Positions 18,644 through 27,043 are shown, counted from the stretch's first letter. The stretch is 31,085 nt of DNA from an uncultured Blautia sp. (GCA_934394545.1 CAKRRG010000033.1:1-31085); one strand, 5' to 3'. The notes: generated by a model not told the origin, from the letters alone. Translations and numbers: made by a program.

Positions 18644-20311
18644 TCAGTTGAAGTCATTTGCCATGATCTGTGCAGCTTCCATCATAGCCGGAATCATCTG
18701 TTTCTTACGGGAAACCACTCCCTTCAGGTGGAAGCATTCATCTACAGGATCCTGCTGGAATGCAATTTTTCCCATTTCTTCACTGCCCTCTCCATAATAG
18801 ATAACATCAGAGGACTCATCCATAATATTGGTTAACATAAAGTAAACACGAGTAATTCCATGACGTCCACACTCGCTTACCATAAATGGTTTCAAGCGGG
18901 CCTTGATATCCTGAAGTTCTTCCTCGTCCATGGAACTGATCTGTCCGACACCGAATGCCACATTCCCTTCTGCAATAAATTTCTTGTAATCCTGATAGAA
19001 AATTTCTTCTGGTGCTTTATCCTTCAGATTGCTTCCAGCCTTAAACATTTCTTTTGCAAACTCTTCAATCCTGATATCTGCAATCAGTGCCAAAGCACTT
19101 GCTGCAATCTTATCTCTCTGCGTGCAGGTAGGTGAACGGAACATTAACGTATCGGAAATAATGGCAGCACAAAGAAGTCCTGCAATCTTCTGCGGGATTT
19201 CAAGTCTTTGCTCCGCATAAATTCCATAAAGAATAGTTGCAGTACACCCTACCGGCTCATTTCGGAAATTAATAGGCTTCATAGTTTCCAGAGAACCAAG
19301 CTTATGGTGATCGATAATCTCCAGGATTTCCGCCTTATCAATATTATCAACAGCCTGATCCTTCTCATTATGATCTACAAGAATGACCTGTTTCTTGTGC
19401 ATATCCAGAAAATTTCGTCTGGAAATGGTTCCCACACATTTTCCCCTCTTGTTAATAACAGGGAAAGCACGATGACGGTGCTTGATCATAACATCCTGAA
19501 TATCATCTGTGAAATCCTCTGTGCTGAAGGTTATCAGATTATCTTTTTTCATCACATAATTTACCGGAATACTCTGGTTGATCATTCTGGCAATTGTATA
19601 AGTGTCATATGGTGAAGTAATGATAATAATCTGTCTTTCGTGAGCCTTCTGAATTACCTCCTGGCTGATCTGAATATTCATTCCAACAATAATACAGCTT
19701 ACATTCAGCTCAATTGCTTTCAACTGATCTTCTTTACGATTTCCAAGAATAACCATATCATTTTCTTCAATATAATCCTTCATTACTTCAGGATCAGCTG
19801 TTCCAATAAGGATTTTCCCCTTGGTAAAATAACCATGACCATTTCCTTCCACGATTTCGCCATCAAGAGTATCCTTTATTTTGTTATACTGAGTTCTGGC
19901 ATTTGAAAGAAGATAGCTGTCCTTGGTGTCCATATAAACATCAGCAATATCACCGATGGTTACAATTCCTTCCAGTTCATCTTCACTGTTGCAGATTGGA
20001 AGGGTAACAATTCCCTTATTCTGCATCATATCCCAGGCATTTTTCAGGGACATTGTATGGTCTGTATCCGGTTTCGGACGGATATCCATATCCTTTACCT
20101 GCGTTCCGATATTTCCCAGATAGGGCGGTGGCTGTACACCGAAACGATTCAGAACATACTGGGTTTCCTCGTTGATCTGTCCGGCACGCCTTGGACTATA
20201 TCGCTTAGTCTGTGTTGTTCTGTTTTTGATGTCTGCATAAGCGATTGCGGAACAAATAGAATCCGTATCCGGATTTTTATGTCCCATTACAAATACTTTC
20301 TGATTCTTCAT
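18644..20311 (-). CDS. Manganese-dependent inorganic pyrophosphatase with CBS-DRTGG-CBS insert (family II)
   Basis: The enzyme hydrolyses pyrophosphate to phosphate in the cytosol. The 555-residue length is that of regulated family II enzymes, about 245 residues longer than the plain form. The DHH domain has GHKNPDTDSI (H11, D15, D17), VDHNE (D313) and DHH 334-336. Between the two DHH halves lie CBS 1 (about 75-125), a DRTGG domain (about 145-245) and CBS 2 (about 250-305). The C-terminal DHHA2 domain carries SRKKQ, which binds pyrophosphate. In characterised relatives the CBS pair binds AMP/ADP (inhibitory) and the DRTGG form also responds to diadenosine polyphosphates, so energy charge likely controls activity. 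It follows the S1-domain gene by 20 bp and has a good AAGGAAG site. Confidence 0.94.
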   Translation of the reverse strand: MKNQKVFVMGHKNPDTDSICSAIAYADIKNRTTQTKRYSPRRAGQINEETQYVLNRFGVQPPPYLGNIGTQVKDMDIRPKPDTDHTMSLKNAWDMMQNKGIVTLPICNSEDELEGIVTIGDIADVYMDTKDSYLLSNARTQYNKIKDTLDGEIVEGNGHGYFTKGKILIGTADPEVMKDYIEENDMVILGNRKEDQLKAIELNVSCIIVGMNIQISQEVIQKAHERQIIIITSPYDTYTIARMINQSIPVNYVMKKDNLITFSTEDFTDDIQDVMIKHRHRAFPVINKRGKCVGTISRRNFLDMHKKQVILVDHNEKDQAVDNIDKAEILEIIDHHKLGSLETMKPINFRNEPVGCTATILYGIYAEQRLEIPQKIAGLLCAAIISDTLMFRSPTCTQRDKIAASALALIADIRIEEFAKEMFKAGSNLKDKAPEEIFYQDYKKFIAEGNVAFGVGQISSMDEEELQDIKARLKPFMVSECGRHGITRVYFMLTNIMDESSDVIYYGEGSEEMGKIAFQQDPVDECFHLKGVVSRKKQMIPAMMEAAQIMANDFN

Positions 20312-20331
20312 TCACATTCTTCCTTCTGAAA

Positions 20332-21234
20332 TCACAGTTTAATATTAGCAAATAAGGAGCCCAGAGATGTTGTTGCCTCTTCTCCTGACTGCGGAATTTC
20401 AATTTCTTCTTCCTCAACCTCTTTTGCCATCATGTCGGTTGCTTCCTTGATACTAAGGCTTAGTTTGCCATCCTTTACTGCCGTTACTTTTACCTTAACT
20501 TTATCACCCACGGCAAGAACCTCAGATGGTTTACGGATTCTCTTTTCACAAATCTGGGAAATATGTACCAGTCCGGATACACCATTTCCAAGGTCAACGA
20601 ATGCGCCATATGGCTGAAGACTTTCTACAGTTCCTTCAGTCACAAAACCAGGCTGAATATTAGATATTTTATTCTTTCTCTCTTCTTCCGCTTTTTGTCT
20701 TAATAACTCTTTTGCAGAAAGAATCAGCTTCTTGTCTTCTTTATTTACGTCAATCACCTGAACCTGAATACGCTTATTCAGATATTCGTTGGTATCTTCC
20801 ACATATCCCAGTGCCAGCTTAGATGCAGGGATAAAACCACGCACACCTTCTACATAAGCAACGGCACCACCGTTTACAACTCCTTTTATAACTACGTCCA
20901 GAACTTCCCCGGAAGCTTTCAGCTCTTTTAATTTATCCCATGCAAGGATATCGGTTGCCTCAACCTTAGACAAGAGGATATTGCCATGTCCGTCATCTTT
21001 TTTTATCACAGTGGCAGAAACCTCATCTCCCGGATGTACTTCTTCTTTTACATTAAAGCCCGGCTCTCTGCTGTAATCTTCTACCGGGATAATACCTTCT
21101 GCATAATATTTTAAATCTATAATAATTTCTTTATCGTCTACACTTACAACTGTTCCTGTGAGAATATCACCTTCTTCAATTTTCTTAAAAGAAGCTTCAA
21201 GTTCAGCTTCGTAATCTTTCATTGTCTCTGCCAT
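20332..21234 (-). CDS. Three-domain S1 RNA-binding protein (S1-like)
   Basis: A 300-residue protein with three S1 OB-fold repeats at about residues 20-92, 108-176 and 195-264. The third is the most canonical (GTVESLQPYGAFVDLGNGVSG, at 201-221). An acidic linker and a short tail follow. S1 domains bind single-stranded RNA. It is probably annotated as ribosomal protein S1, but S1 of E. coli has six domains and Firmicute versions vary, so ribosome association is inferred. ATG at 21234 has AAAGGAG 9 nt upstream. The leader folds into a two-part hairpin (21261-21288). It heads the unit with the pyrophosphatase, flavin reductase-like protein and aroK. Confidence 0.88.
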   Translation of the reverse strand: MAETMKDYEAELEASFKKIEEGDILTGTVVSVDDKEIIIDLKYYAEGIIPVEDYSREPGFNVKEEVHPGDEVSATVIKKDDGHGNILLSKVEATDILAWDKLKELKASGEVLDVVIKGVVNGGAVAYVEGVRGFIPASKLALGYVEDTNEYLNKRIQVQVIDVNKEDKKLILSAKELLRQKAEEERKNKISNIQPGFVTEGTVESLQPYGAFVDLGNGVSGLVHISQICEKRIRKPSEVLAVGDKVKVKVTAVKDGKLSLSIKEATDMMAKEVEEEEIEIPQSGEEATTSLGSLFANIKL

Positions 21235-21260
21235 GACCTATGACTCCTTTCAAAATATAG

Positions 21261-21288
21261 GGCAGGAACCGCCAACGGCTCTGATGCC
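21261..21288 (-). promoter_or_regulatory. Hairpin in the S1-gene leader
   Basis: The leader RNA forms an outer stem GGCA/TGCC and an inner stem GAGCCG/CGGTTC with a TTGG loop, separated by a small asymmetric internal loop. There is no T-run, so it is not a terminator. It ends about 27 nt before the start codon. Confidence 0.55.
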
Positions 21289-21300
21289 ACTTTTGGGTTC

Positions 21301-21329
21301 ATTATATCACACCACTTATTTGTTGCAAA
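21301..21329 (-). promoter_or_regulatory. Promoter of the S1-domain operon
   Basis: TATAAT (21301-21306) is preceded by TGA (extended -10). The -35 is TTTGCA at 17 bp (21324-21329), or TTGCAA at 16 bp. The -35 overlaps a 7+7 bp palindrome, TTATTTG-CAA-CAAATAA (21316-21332), that could serve as an operator. Confidence 0.7.
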
Positions 21330-21348
21330 TAAATTTTATTTTGTCCAT

Positions 21349-21382
21349 AAAAAAACGCCTCTTGCAATTAGGGCAGGAAGCG
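21349..21382 (-). terminator. Terminator upstream of the S1-domain operon
   Basis: A 10-position stem (21373-21382 with 21356-21365, one C-A mismatch and one G-U pair) has a 7-nt loop. Seven Ts follow on the minus strand (21355-21349). It would end transcripts coming from the small secreted protein gene. Confidence 0.75.
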
Positions 21383-21402
21383 TACTTATTCGTTATCTTT
21401 CA

Positions 21403-21424
21403 GGATTTTTTTACAAAAAAATCC
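21403..21424. other. Perfect A/T-rich inverted repeat
   Basis: GGATTTTTTT and its complement are separated by two bases. The hairpin can form on either strand. It is the middle of three consecutive hairpins here. Confidence 0.6.
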
Positions 21425-21441
21425 CCTATATAACGAGGAGT

Positions 21442-21464
21442 GCCCCGACAGTAACTGCCGGGGC
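21442..21464. other. GC-rich hairpin without a T-run
   Basis: Ten-bp arms GCCCCGGCAG / CTGTCGGGGC (one G-U pair) enclose a TTA loop in minus-strand RNA. It is unusually GC-rich for an AT-rich gap. No poly-T follows on either strand, so a simple terminator is unlikely. It may be a stable 3' RNA end or part of a small RNA. Confidence 0.6.
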
Positions 21465-21709
21465 GATTATTATGAAAAAATTTTATGTGTAATGGTGTCA
21501 TTACAACGTCTTCTGTGTATGTTCTTTCGAACTGTATACATAGTACCAGAAAGTTATGAACAAAATATGTCCATTTCATAAACGAACAATGAATTTTTGT
21601 TTTATTTGCACAATTTATCATTTTATTTTTCTGTTTTTTTATAGATTTACCACATTCTCTTTTGTGCTTTAGCTTGGTAAAGCTATGCATTTTGCACATT
21701 TTCCAATTA
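21465..21709. other. AT-rich stretch, no gene called
   Basis: About 245 bp between the hairpin cluster and the stop codon of the small secreted protein. A 99-codon minus-strand open frame crosses it (21400-21699), but it lacks a ribosome-binding site and runs through the hairpins. I do not call it. A 14-bp palindrome ATTATTCGAATAAT (21709-21722) lies at the right edge. Confidence 0.5.
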
Positions 21710-22159
21710 TTATTCGAATAATCCTTTTACAAAATCGATTAATTTCGACACAAGTCCCTTTGCATCGTCCTTTGTCACACCCATATCCTGAAGCTTATCA
21801 TAAACAGAATTGACATCGCTTCTAAGTGCATCCTCATCAATCTTCGCATCCAGAACCTTGCGTACTACAGATACAAGGGAATTCACATCAGAATCAGAAA
21901 GAGATACACCGAAATGATCTGCTGCCTGAGTCACAGCACTTCTTACCTGATCATCTGTAATATTCTGCTGATCTACCAGATCCTTGGCATACATAATAAG
22001 GTCTACTGCTTTCCCCGGATCAGACGCCAGGAAATCAATTCCACTGTCCAGAAGACTTTCTACAACTTCTGTGTCACTGGAAGCCATAACCGGCATTGGC
22101 ATGGAACATGCAAGAACTCCTGCAAGAATAATTGCTGCTGATTTTTTCATCTTTATCAT
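21710..22159 (-). CDS. Small secreted protein, possibly DUF1002-related
   Basis: A 149-residue protein with a clear signal peptide: MIKMKK, a hydrophobic core AAIILAGVLACSM, and a likely signal peptidase cut after VMA (about residue 26). The mature part is about 120 residues of amphipathic helices with no cysteine and many Asp residues. The pattern ITDDQVRSAVTQAADHFGVSL resembles the repeated helical segments of DUF1002/YpuA-type proteins, but the match is from memory and the protein is shorter. The ATG at 22159 has a perfect AGGAGG 8 nt upstream. It is a single-gene unit with its own promoter and a 5' hairpin. The function is unknown. Confidence 0.85.
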   Translation of the reverse strand: MIKMKKSAAIILAGVLACSMPMPVMASSDTEVVESLLDSGIDFLASDPGKAVDLIMYAKDLVDQQNITDDQVRSAVTQAADHFGVSLSDSDVNSLVSVVRKVLDAKIDEDALRSDVNSVYDKLQDMGVTKDDAKGLVSKLIDFVKGLFE

Positions 22160-22197
22160 GATAGTTACCTCCTGATTAACGTTCTGTTCATAAACTA

Positions 22198-22240
22198 CTG
22201 AAATCCAGTCACATTTCTAAAAAATGTTTCCGAATTTCAG
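22198..22240 (-). promoter_or_regulatory. 5' end hairpin of the secreted-protein mRNA
   Basis: An outer 7-bp stem (CTGAAAT / ATTTCAG) encloses an inner 6-bp stem (ACATTT / AAATGT) with a 6x6 internal loop. Given the -10 at 22244-22249, the hairpin would begin within a few nucleotides of the mRNA start. That is a typical position for a 5' stabiliser. Confidence 0.55.
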
Positions 22241-22243
22241 CTT

Positions 22244-22249
22244 ATTATA
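22244..22249 (-). promoter_or_regulatory. -10 box of the secreted-protein gene
   Basis: A perfect TATAAT on the minus strand is followed by about 85 nt of leader. No good -35 is visible 16-18 bp upstream. The nearest candidate, TTTACA, is 20 bp away. Confidence 0.5.
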
Positions 22250-22333
22250 CTACACCCTTCTCTTTTATTTGTAAAATATATCTAAAATCTTTATAATCTT
22301 TTTATAATTAACGCCTAAAAACAACGTCTTTTT

Positions 22334-22444
22334 TCACCAGTTACAAATCTTTTTAAATTCGTTCATTAATTTTTCATAAGATAAACACGATTCTTTCAAA
22401 CTTTCCCGATATACTAACATCATAAAAATAATAACAGCCAACAT
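22334..22444 (-). CDS. Possible 36-residue hydrophobic peptide (weak call)
   Basis: The intergenic stretch 22250-22531 holds one open frame of note: 36 codons beginning MLAVIIFMMLVY, with a possible transmembrane segment, then a charged tail ending KKICNW. No convincing ribosome-binding site precedes the ATG at 22444, and I see no promoter. The frame may be chance in AT-rich DNA. Membrane peptides of this shape do occur as type I toxins, which is the only reason to list it. Confidence 0.18.
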   Translation of the reverse strand: MLAVIIFMMLVYRESLKESCLSYEKLMNEFKKICNW

Positions 22445-22531
22445 TATTTTTATAAAAATTTCTTTTTCATATGTCAGTCACAAGATGTGATTGACTCTCC
22501 TTCCTTTTAAAAAATATATTTGAGACAAAAT

Positions 22532-22564
22532 AAAAATCACCCGCCTAGCCACCGGGTGATTTTT
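22532..22564 (-). terminator. Terminator after rsmA
   Basis: A perfect 12-bp stem (22553-22564 with 22532-22543) has a 9-nt loop. Its own 3' arm ends in TTTTT on the minus strand. The mirror symmetry would also let it work on the plus strand. It lies directly after the rsmA stop. Confidence 0.93.
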
Positions 22565-22572
22565 ATTTCTAT

Positions 22573-23451
22573 TCATTTTCTTAATTTATCAAAGGAATTC
22601 GCAAGCTCTGCAAACTCCTTTAATGTAAGAGCCTCACCTCTCACATTTGCCGGAATTCCTGTTTCCGCCATAACAGCCTCTATTTCTTCTTTCGAAAAAT
22701 CAAGCTCAGGTGAATTCTTCAACCCATTTACCAATGTTTTTCTTCTCTGGTTAAAGGAAGCCCTGATCAGCCGGAACATCAGCTTCTCATTCTTCACCTG
22801 TACCGGTGGCTCTTCATATCTAACTAACTGGATAACTGCACTTCCCACCTTCGGTCTTGGCATAAAGCAGTTCGGTGGAACATTTGCAATAATCTGCGGT
22901 CTGGCATAATACTGGACAGCCAGTGACAACGCACCATAATCCTTGGTTCCGGGTCCAACCTGCATTCTGTCTGCCACTTCCTTCTGTACCATAATCGTGA
23001 TAGAAGAAATGGGAACATGATTTTCAAAAAGTCCCATAATAATTGGCGTAGTAATATAATAAGGCAGATTGGCAACTACCTTAATCGGCTTGCCTCCATT
23101 TTTCTCTTGTGCCAGTGCTGCAATATCCACCTTCAGGATATCCTCATTGATCACCGTCACATTATCCCAATCCTTCAAAGTATCCTGTTCAAGAATGGGA
23201 ATCAGAGTTTTATCAATCTCTACTGCAACAACCTCTCTTGCAGCCTCTGCAAGATATTGGGTCATGGTTCCGATGCCAGGTCCGATTTCCAGTACAAAAT
23301 CATCCTTGGTAATCTTGGATGCCTCTATTATTTTCTCCAGAACATGGGTATCGATAAGAAAATTCTGACCAAACCTTTTCTGGAAAGCAAAATTATACTT
23401 TTGAAGTACTTCAATGGTATATTTCGGGTTTCCTAAATAAGGTCTGGTCAT
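22573..23451 (-). CDS. rsmA: 16S rRNA dimethyladenosine transferase (KsgA)
   Basis: RsmA dimethylates A1518 and A1519 in helix 45 of 16S rRNA during late 30S assembly. The 292-residue protein has the N-terminal KRFGQNFL clamp (25-32), SAM motif I LEIGPGIG (54-61), the catalytic NLPYY (128-132) and the C-terminal FNQRRKTLVN. The reading frame is intact. Loss of this gene in other bacteria gives kasugamycin resistance. Start ATG at 23451 has GAGGAAA upstream. It lies 26 bp after the TPR/P-loop gene and is probably co-transcribed with it. A strong terminator follows. Confidence 0.97.
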   Translation of the reverse strand: MTRPYLGNPKYTIEVLQKYNFAFQKRFGQNFLIDTHVLEKIIEASKITKDDFVLEIGPGIGTMTQYLAEAAREVVAVEIDKTLIPILEQDTLKDWDNVTVINEDILKVDIAALAQEKNGGKPIKVVANLPYYITTPIIMGLFENHVPISSITIMVQKEVADRMQVGPGTKDYGALSLAVQYYARPQIIANVPPNCFMPRPKVGSAVIQLVRYEEPPVQVKNEKLMFRLIRASFNQRRKTLVNGLKNSPELDFSKEEIEAVMAETGIPANVRGEALTLKEFAELANSFDKLRK

Positions 23452-23477
23452 GTTAATTTCCTCTTTCTTTTTATTAT

Positions 23478-25901
23478 TTATTTTGAAAAATCTTTCTCAT
23501 AGAGAACGGTAAACCCGTCACGGTCTACTCTCTTTTTCTTGTTAAATTTAAGAAGTCCTCCTTGAGATTTCGCCATTGCTGCATCAAGCATTTCTTTCAC
23601 TGCACCAATGTTCATTGGCTGGTCTTCCTTCTGATTCACACCAATCAGATTATACAATGCAAGCATTCCCATCTGGTCAATCTTATAACCGTTTTCCTTG
23701 GTATAAACTCTTGCAAAGTTTACAAGCTCGTCATTAGTAAATACCGGAATATTGATCATAGATGTAAACTTCTTGGAGAATTTCGGGAATCTGGCGATCA
23801 ACTTACGCATTCCGATTTTCTCATCCTCAATAATAACTGTAAGTCCATCCGTGCGGAATTCCATAGCCTTATCCAGAATATCCACTGTCTCTTGTGAAAG
23901 CTGGTTTGCATTCTCAATTACCAGGAAGCCACCACGAAGCTTATTAAGTACTCTGGCCACATCCATTCCATTCAGCTGGTCTGCAAATACATAAGCCACC
24001 TTTGATGCAGGCAGATTCAATTCTTTACAGATTGCCGGAATCAGACTTGCGATCAGTCTGGTCTTTCCAGTCTCACGACCACCCATAACGATCACATTAC
24101 CAGTCTTGGAGGTCTTATCAGCTGCTGCCATCTGTACATCGCAAAGAGCACTGATTAGCTGATCCTTCATTCCCGGAACCTTTACAAAATAGGTAAACAG
24201 CTTTTTCTCATCATCAGAAAGTGCTTTTTCCCTCGGAATAATATCAGATGGATTGGTTTTATCTTTCGGCTGAATGGATTCAATAAACTGCTCCAGTTCC
24301 TCTTCCTCAGAGAGAGGCTGTTCTTTTGTTTCTTCATCCTCTTCTTCCTCCTCGAAAACAGGATCTGGCTCATCATCCTCGGATTCCTCTGCCATATCTT
24401 CATCAGAATCATCCGGCTCTTCCTCAGCATCTTCTGTCACTACTACATCCTCATCATCCTCATCAAAAACAGAAAAATCATCTTCTTCGTCAGTTTCTGC
24501 CTTCTTCTCTTCCTGATGTCCTGCCGGGCCATTCATAAATTCATCCTCAGCCGCCTGAAGATCCTCTTCAGAAAGGAATTCTTCTTCTTCAAGCTCCACA
24601 ATCGGCTTCTTTGGTTCTTTTACGGAAGTCTGAGGATTCAAAGCTATTTCCTTGGCTGCTTCCTCAATTTCTTTATTCTCTTCTTTTATCTTTTCCTGAT
24701 TAAGCTTCTCATTTGGAATTTCAATTCCCTGCGCAGAAGCAGCTGCAAGAATAGTATCCTCCAGATTAAAATTGGAGAAATCGAATTCATTCTTTCCTTC
24801 TGTCACATCATCACTAAAAAGATTATTCTGGACAGGCGCCTTCGGAATCTCCACCTCTTCCGGGGAAATATTCTTCATGGAATCCGGAATGTTTAATTTC
24901 GGCATTTTCAGATTCTCAGCTGCAGTCTCTGATTTCACTTCAGCATCTGCATTTTTTTCCTTCTCTTTGCCTGTCTCCGGCTCAAGCTCCGGCACACTTG
25001 CATACTCTTTCTCAGAATCAGGATTACGAAGCATTTCCTCCTGAACCTCTTTTGTTTCCTCAGAAGAAACAATACTGTCTTCCAGCTCATCCAGCTTACG
25101 GTTTCCAAAAATATCGCGAAGACCTTTGGATATTTTGTCCTGAAGACTCTCCACGCCATTCAGATCCTCATTTTTTATCTGAATACTTTCAATACCGTCA
25201 CTTGTCTTATTCTCAGGTTCAGCAGCTTTTTCTTCTTCCTTGACTGTCTCTGCTTCTTCAGGCTTCAGAAGCTTCGGTACAAATTGCTGTTCATACCGCT
25301 CCTTTTCCTCTCCTGTAAGAGCACCCATACGCTGCTTCAGATCCATTGCCTTCAGAACGTAACTGCCCTCATTAAACCAGAGAATAATCTCATTACAAAG
25401 CTCAAGACATTTCTCTTTATCACCGTCCTGATAATACAGTTTGGCAAGCTCATAAGACCATTTTTCTGTAAATTCCCTCTCCTTATAATCCTCCAGAACC
25501 TTGATTTGCTCTGAAAGAGGAGATTTTTTCTCCTTCAGGATCTTATATTTCAGAATGTACTGTGTGTTATCGTTAGGTGCAACCTCTCTGTACTCCTGAT
25601 AAAATTCTACAGCCTCGGAAATCTGTCCAAGTTTCAGGGAAACTTCAACAAGACGATAAAGAATATTCTTACCGATAGAAGCCCTGTGATAAGCCAGCAG
25701 GAAAATCTCCTTACTGTCTTCATAACGCTTATTGGCAGCATAAATTTCACCTACCACACAAAGGGTGCGAACATTTTTTACACGACGCCAGTCAATGCTG
25801 TCTACAACATTCATGGCACCTTTATAATCTCTCTGTTCTACTAAATGGTTAATCTCTTCAAGTTTAACCCGAAATTCCTCTTTGTCCAAAATTTTCACCA
25901 A
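23478..25901 (-). CDS. TPR repeat / acidic linker / P-loop ATPase-like protein, function unknown
   Basis: An 807-residue protein in three parts. Residues 1-200 are helical TPR-like repeats. Residues 215-560 are low-complexity and charged, with a very acidic block at 437-540. Residues 560-800 form an AAA+-like module with Walker A GGRETGKT (607-614), a Walker B-like FLVIENANQL ending in E663, then LTVIIEDEK. The C-terminal part recalls CbbX/SpoVK-type AAA+ domains, but I cannot name a family. No membrane segment or signal is seen. The start is uncertain: TTG at 25901 or GTG at 25898, with an imperfect GGAAAG site. It lies 52 bp after recF and 26 bp before rsmA. The intact length argues for a real gene. 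Confidence 0.85.
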   Translation of the reverse strand: MVKILDKEEFRVKLEEINHLVEQRDYKGAMNVVDSIDWRRVKNVRTLCVVGEIYAANKRYEDSKEIFLLAYHRASIGKNILYRLVEVSLKLGQISEAVEFYQEYREVAPNDNTQYILKYKILKEKKSPLSEQIKVLEDYKEREFTEKWSYELAKLYYQDGDKEKCLELCNEIILWFNEGSYVLKAMDLKQRMGALTGEEKERYEQQFVPKLLKPEEAETVKEEEKAAEPENKTSDGIESIQIKNEDLNGVESLQDKISKGLRDIFGNRKLDELEDSIVSSEETKEVQEEMLRNPDSEKEYASVPELEPETGKEKEKNADAEVKSETAAENLKMPKLNIPDSMKNISPEEVEIPKAPVQNNLFSDDVTEGKNEFDFSNFNLEDTILAAASAQGIEIPNEKLNQEKIKEENKEIEEAAKEIALNPQTSVKEPKKPIVELEEEEFLSEEDLQAAEDEFMNGPAGHQEEKKAETDEEDDFSVFDEDDEDVVVTEDAEEEPDDSDEDMAEESEDDEPDPVFEEEEEDEETKEQPLSEEEELEQFIESIQPKDKTNPSDIIPREKALSDDEKKLFTYFVKVPGMKDQLISALCDVQMAAADKTSKTGNVIVMGGRETGKTRLIASLIPAICKELNLPASKVAYVFADQLNGMDVARVLNKLRGGFLVIENANQLSQETVDILDKAMEFRTDGLTVIIEDEKIGMRKLIARFPKFSKKFTSMINIPVFTNDELVNFARVYTKENGYKIDQMGMLALYNLIGVNQKEDQPMNIGAVKEMLDAAMAKSQGGLLKFNKKKRVDRDGFTVLYEKDFSK

Positions 25902-25919
25902 CTTTCCATAGTTAATGCC

Positions 25920-25948
25920 AGTTTAGCATATCGCCTACTACTTCGCAA
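25920..25948 (-). promoter_or_regulatory. Possible promoter of the TPR/P-loop gene
   Basis: The -35 TTGCGA (25943-25948), a 17-bp spacer and the -10 TAAACT (25920-25925) with a TGC extension fill the recF gap. Each hexamer is 4/6. The resulting leader would be only about 12 nt. Confidence 0.4.
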
Positions 25949-25953
25949 GCCTA

Positions 25954-27042
25954 TTATGCCGGTTCGTATACCTGACCGGCCACAACATGAAATACTTTAT
26001 TGATTTTAAACTGATGACTGATAAAATCATCCAAACCTGTACATGTGATTAAAGTCTGGATATCATGAATACTATCCAAAAGATAATTCTGACGATTACT
26101 ATCCAGTTCAGAAAGTACATCATCCAGAAGCAATACCGGCTTGTCATGAATTATTTTCTCCACCAGATAAATCTCCGAAAGCTTCAACGAAAGGGCGGCT
26201 GTTCTCTGCTGCCCTTGTGAGCCATATTTCCGAATGTCAATTCCATTCACCGCAACCATCAGATCATCCCTATGTGGCCCGGACGAAGTCATTTTCATCC
26301 GAAGATCCCGGTCTCGGTTGCGAAAAAGGCTCTGTTCCAGTTCATCTCCCTTTACACTTGGCTCATAAATAACTTCTATATTCTCGATTCCACCGGTAAG
26401 ATTTCTATGAATATCTTTGATGATCTCATTCAGGGAATCTACAAATTCCTGACGCTTTTCAATGATCTTACGTCCATAAGTTACAAGCTGCATGTCCCAC
26501 ACATCCAGTGTTGCTCCCAACTCCGGCTGTCTATACATATCCTTCAGAAGCTTATTTCGCTGATTCAGAATATGATTGTAACCTGCAAGATCTGTAAGAT
26601 ACAGCTTATCCAGCTGGCAAAGCTCTGCATCCATAAATCTGCGGCGCTCTCCAGGACCATTTTTGATAATATTCAGATCCTCCGGTGAAAAGAAAACCAG
26701 GTTCACAACTCCCAGAAGCTCTCTTGCTTTCTTTATGGGAATTCCATTGATTGCCACACCTTTAGCCTTATTTTTCCGAAGGTGCATATCAATCTTATAA
26801 GACATGGATTCTTTTCCAACCATCATACGAATGTGGGATTCTTCCTGGTCAAAACGGATAATCTCCTTATCCTTACTTCCTTTGTGGGACTTGCTGGTTC
26901 CACAGAGATAAACCGATTCCAGAATATTGGTTTTACCCTGGGCATTATCCCCGTAGAAAATATTTGTTCCCTTGTCAAAATTAAGCTCCAGAGATTCATA
27001 ATTTCTGAAATTGCTTAATTTTATGGATTCAATATAGGCCAT
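25954..27042 (-). CDS. recF: DNA replication/repair protein RecF
   Basis: RecF helps load RecA at gapped DNA, with RecO and RecR. The 362-residue SMC-like ATPase has Walker A GDNAQGKTN (31-39), the signature region near GSQGQQRTAALSLKL, and Walker B LLLDDVLSELD. GPHRDDLMV is also present, as usual in RecF. The start ATG at 27042 follows the yaaA stop by 1 bp, so the two are translationally coupled. It follows the classic dnaA-dnaN-yaaA-recF order. gyrB, which follows in B. subtilis after remB (yaaB), is here about 19 kb away. Confidence 0.97.
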   Translation of the reverse strand: MAYIESIKLSNFRNYESLELNFDKGTNIFYGDNAQGKTNILESVYLCGTSKSHKGSKDKEIIRFDQEESHIRMMVGKESMSYKIDMHLRKNKAKGVAINGIPIKKARELLGVVNLVFFSPEDLNIIKNGPGERRRFMDAELCQLDKLYLTDLAGYNHILNQRNKLLKDMYRQPELGATLDVWDMQLVTYGRKIIEKRQEFVDSLNEIIKDIHRNLTGGIENIEVIYEPSVKGDELEQSLFRNRDRDLRMKMTSSGPHRDDLMVAVNGIDIRKYGSQGQQRTAALSLKLSEIYLVEKIIHDKPVLLLDDVLSELDSNRQNYLLDSIHDIQTLITCTGLDDFISHQFKINKVFHVVAGQVYEPA

Positions 27043-27043
27043 T

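Noticed and set aside
21400..21699. Minus-strand open frame of 99 codons in the gap
   Set aside because: It has no good ribosome-binding site, unusual composition (many Lys, Cys and His) and runs through two hairpins. Best explained as chance.
24274..24516. Plus-strand Ser-rich open frame
   Set aside because: It is the reverse-strand shadow of the acidic Glu/Asp block of the TPR/P-loop protein (TTC/TCC codons opposite GAA/GGA).
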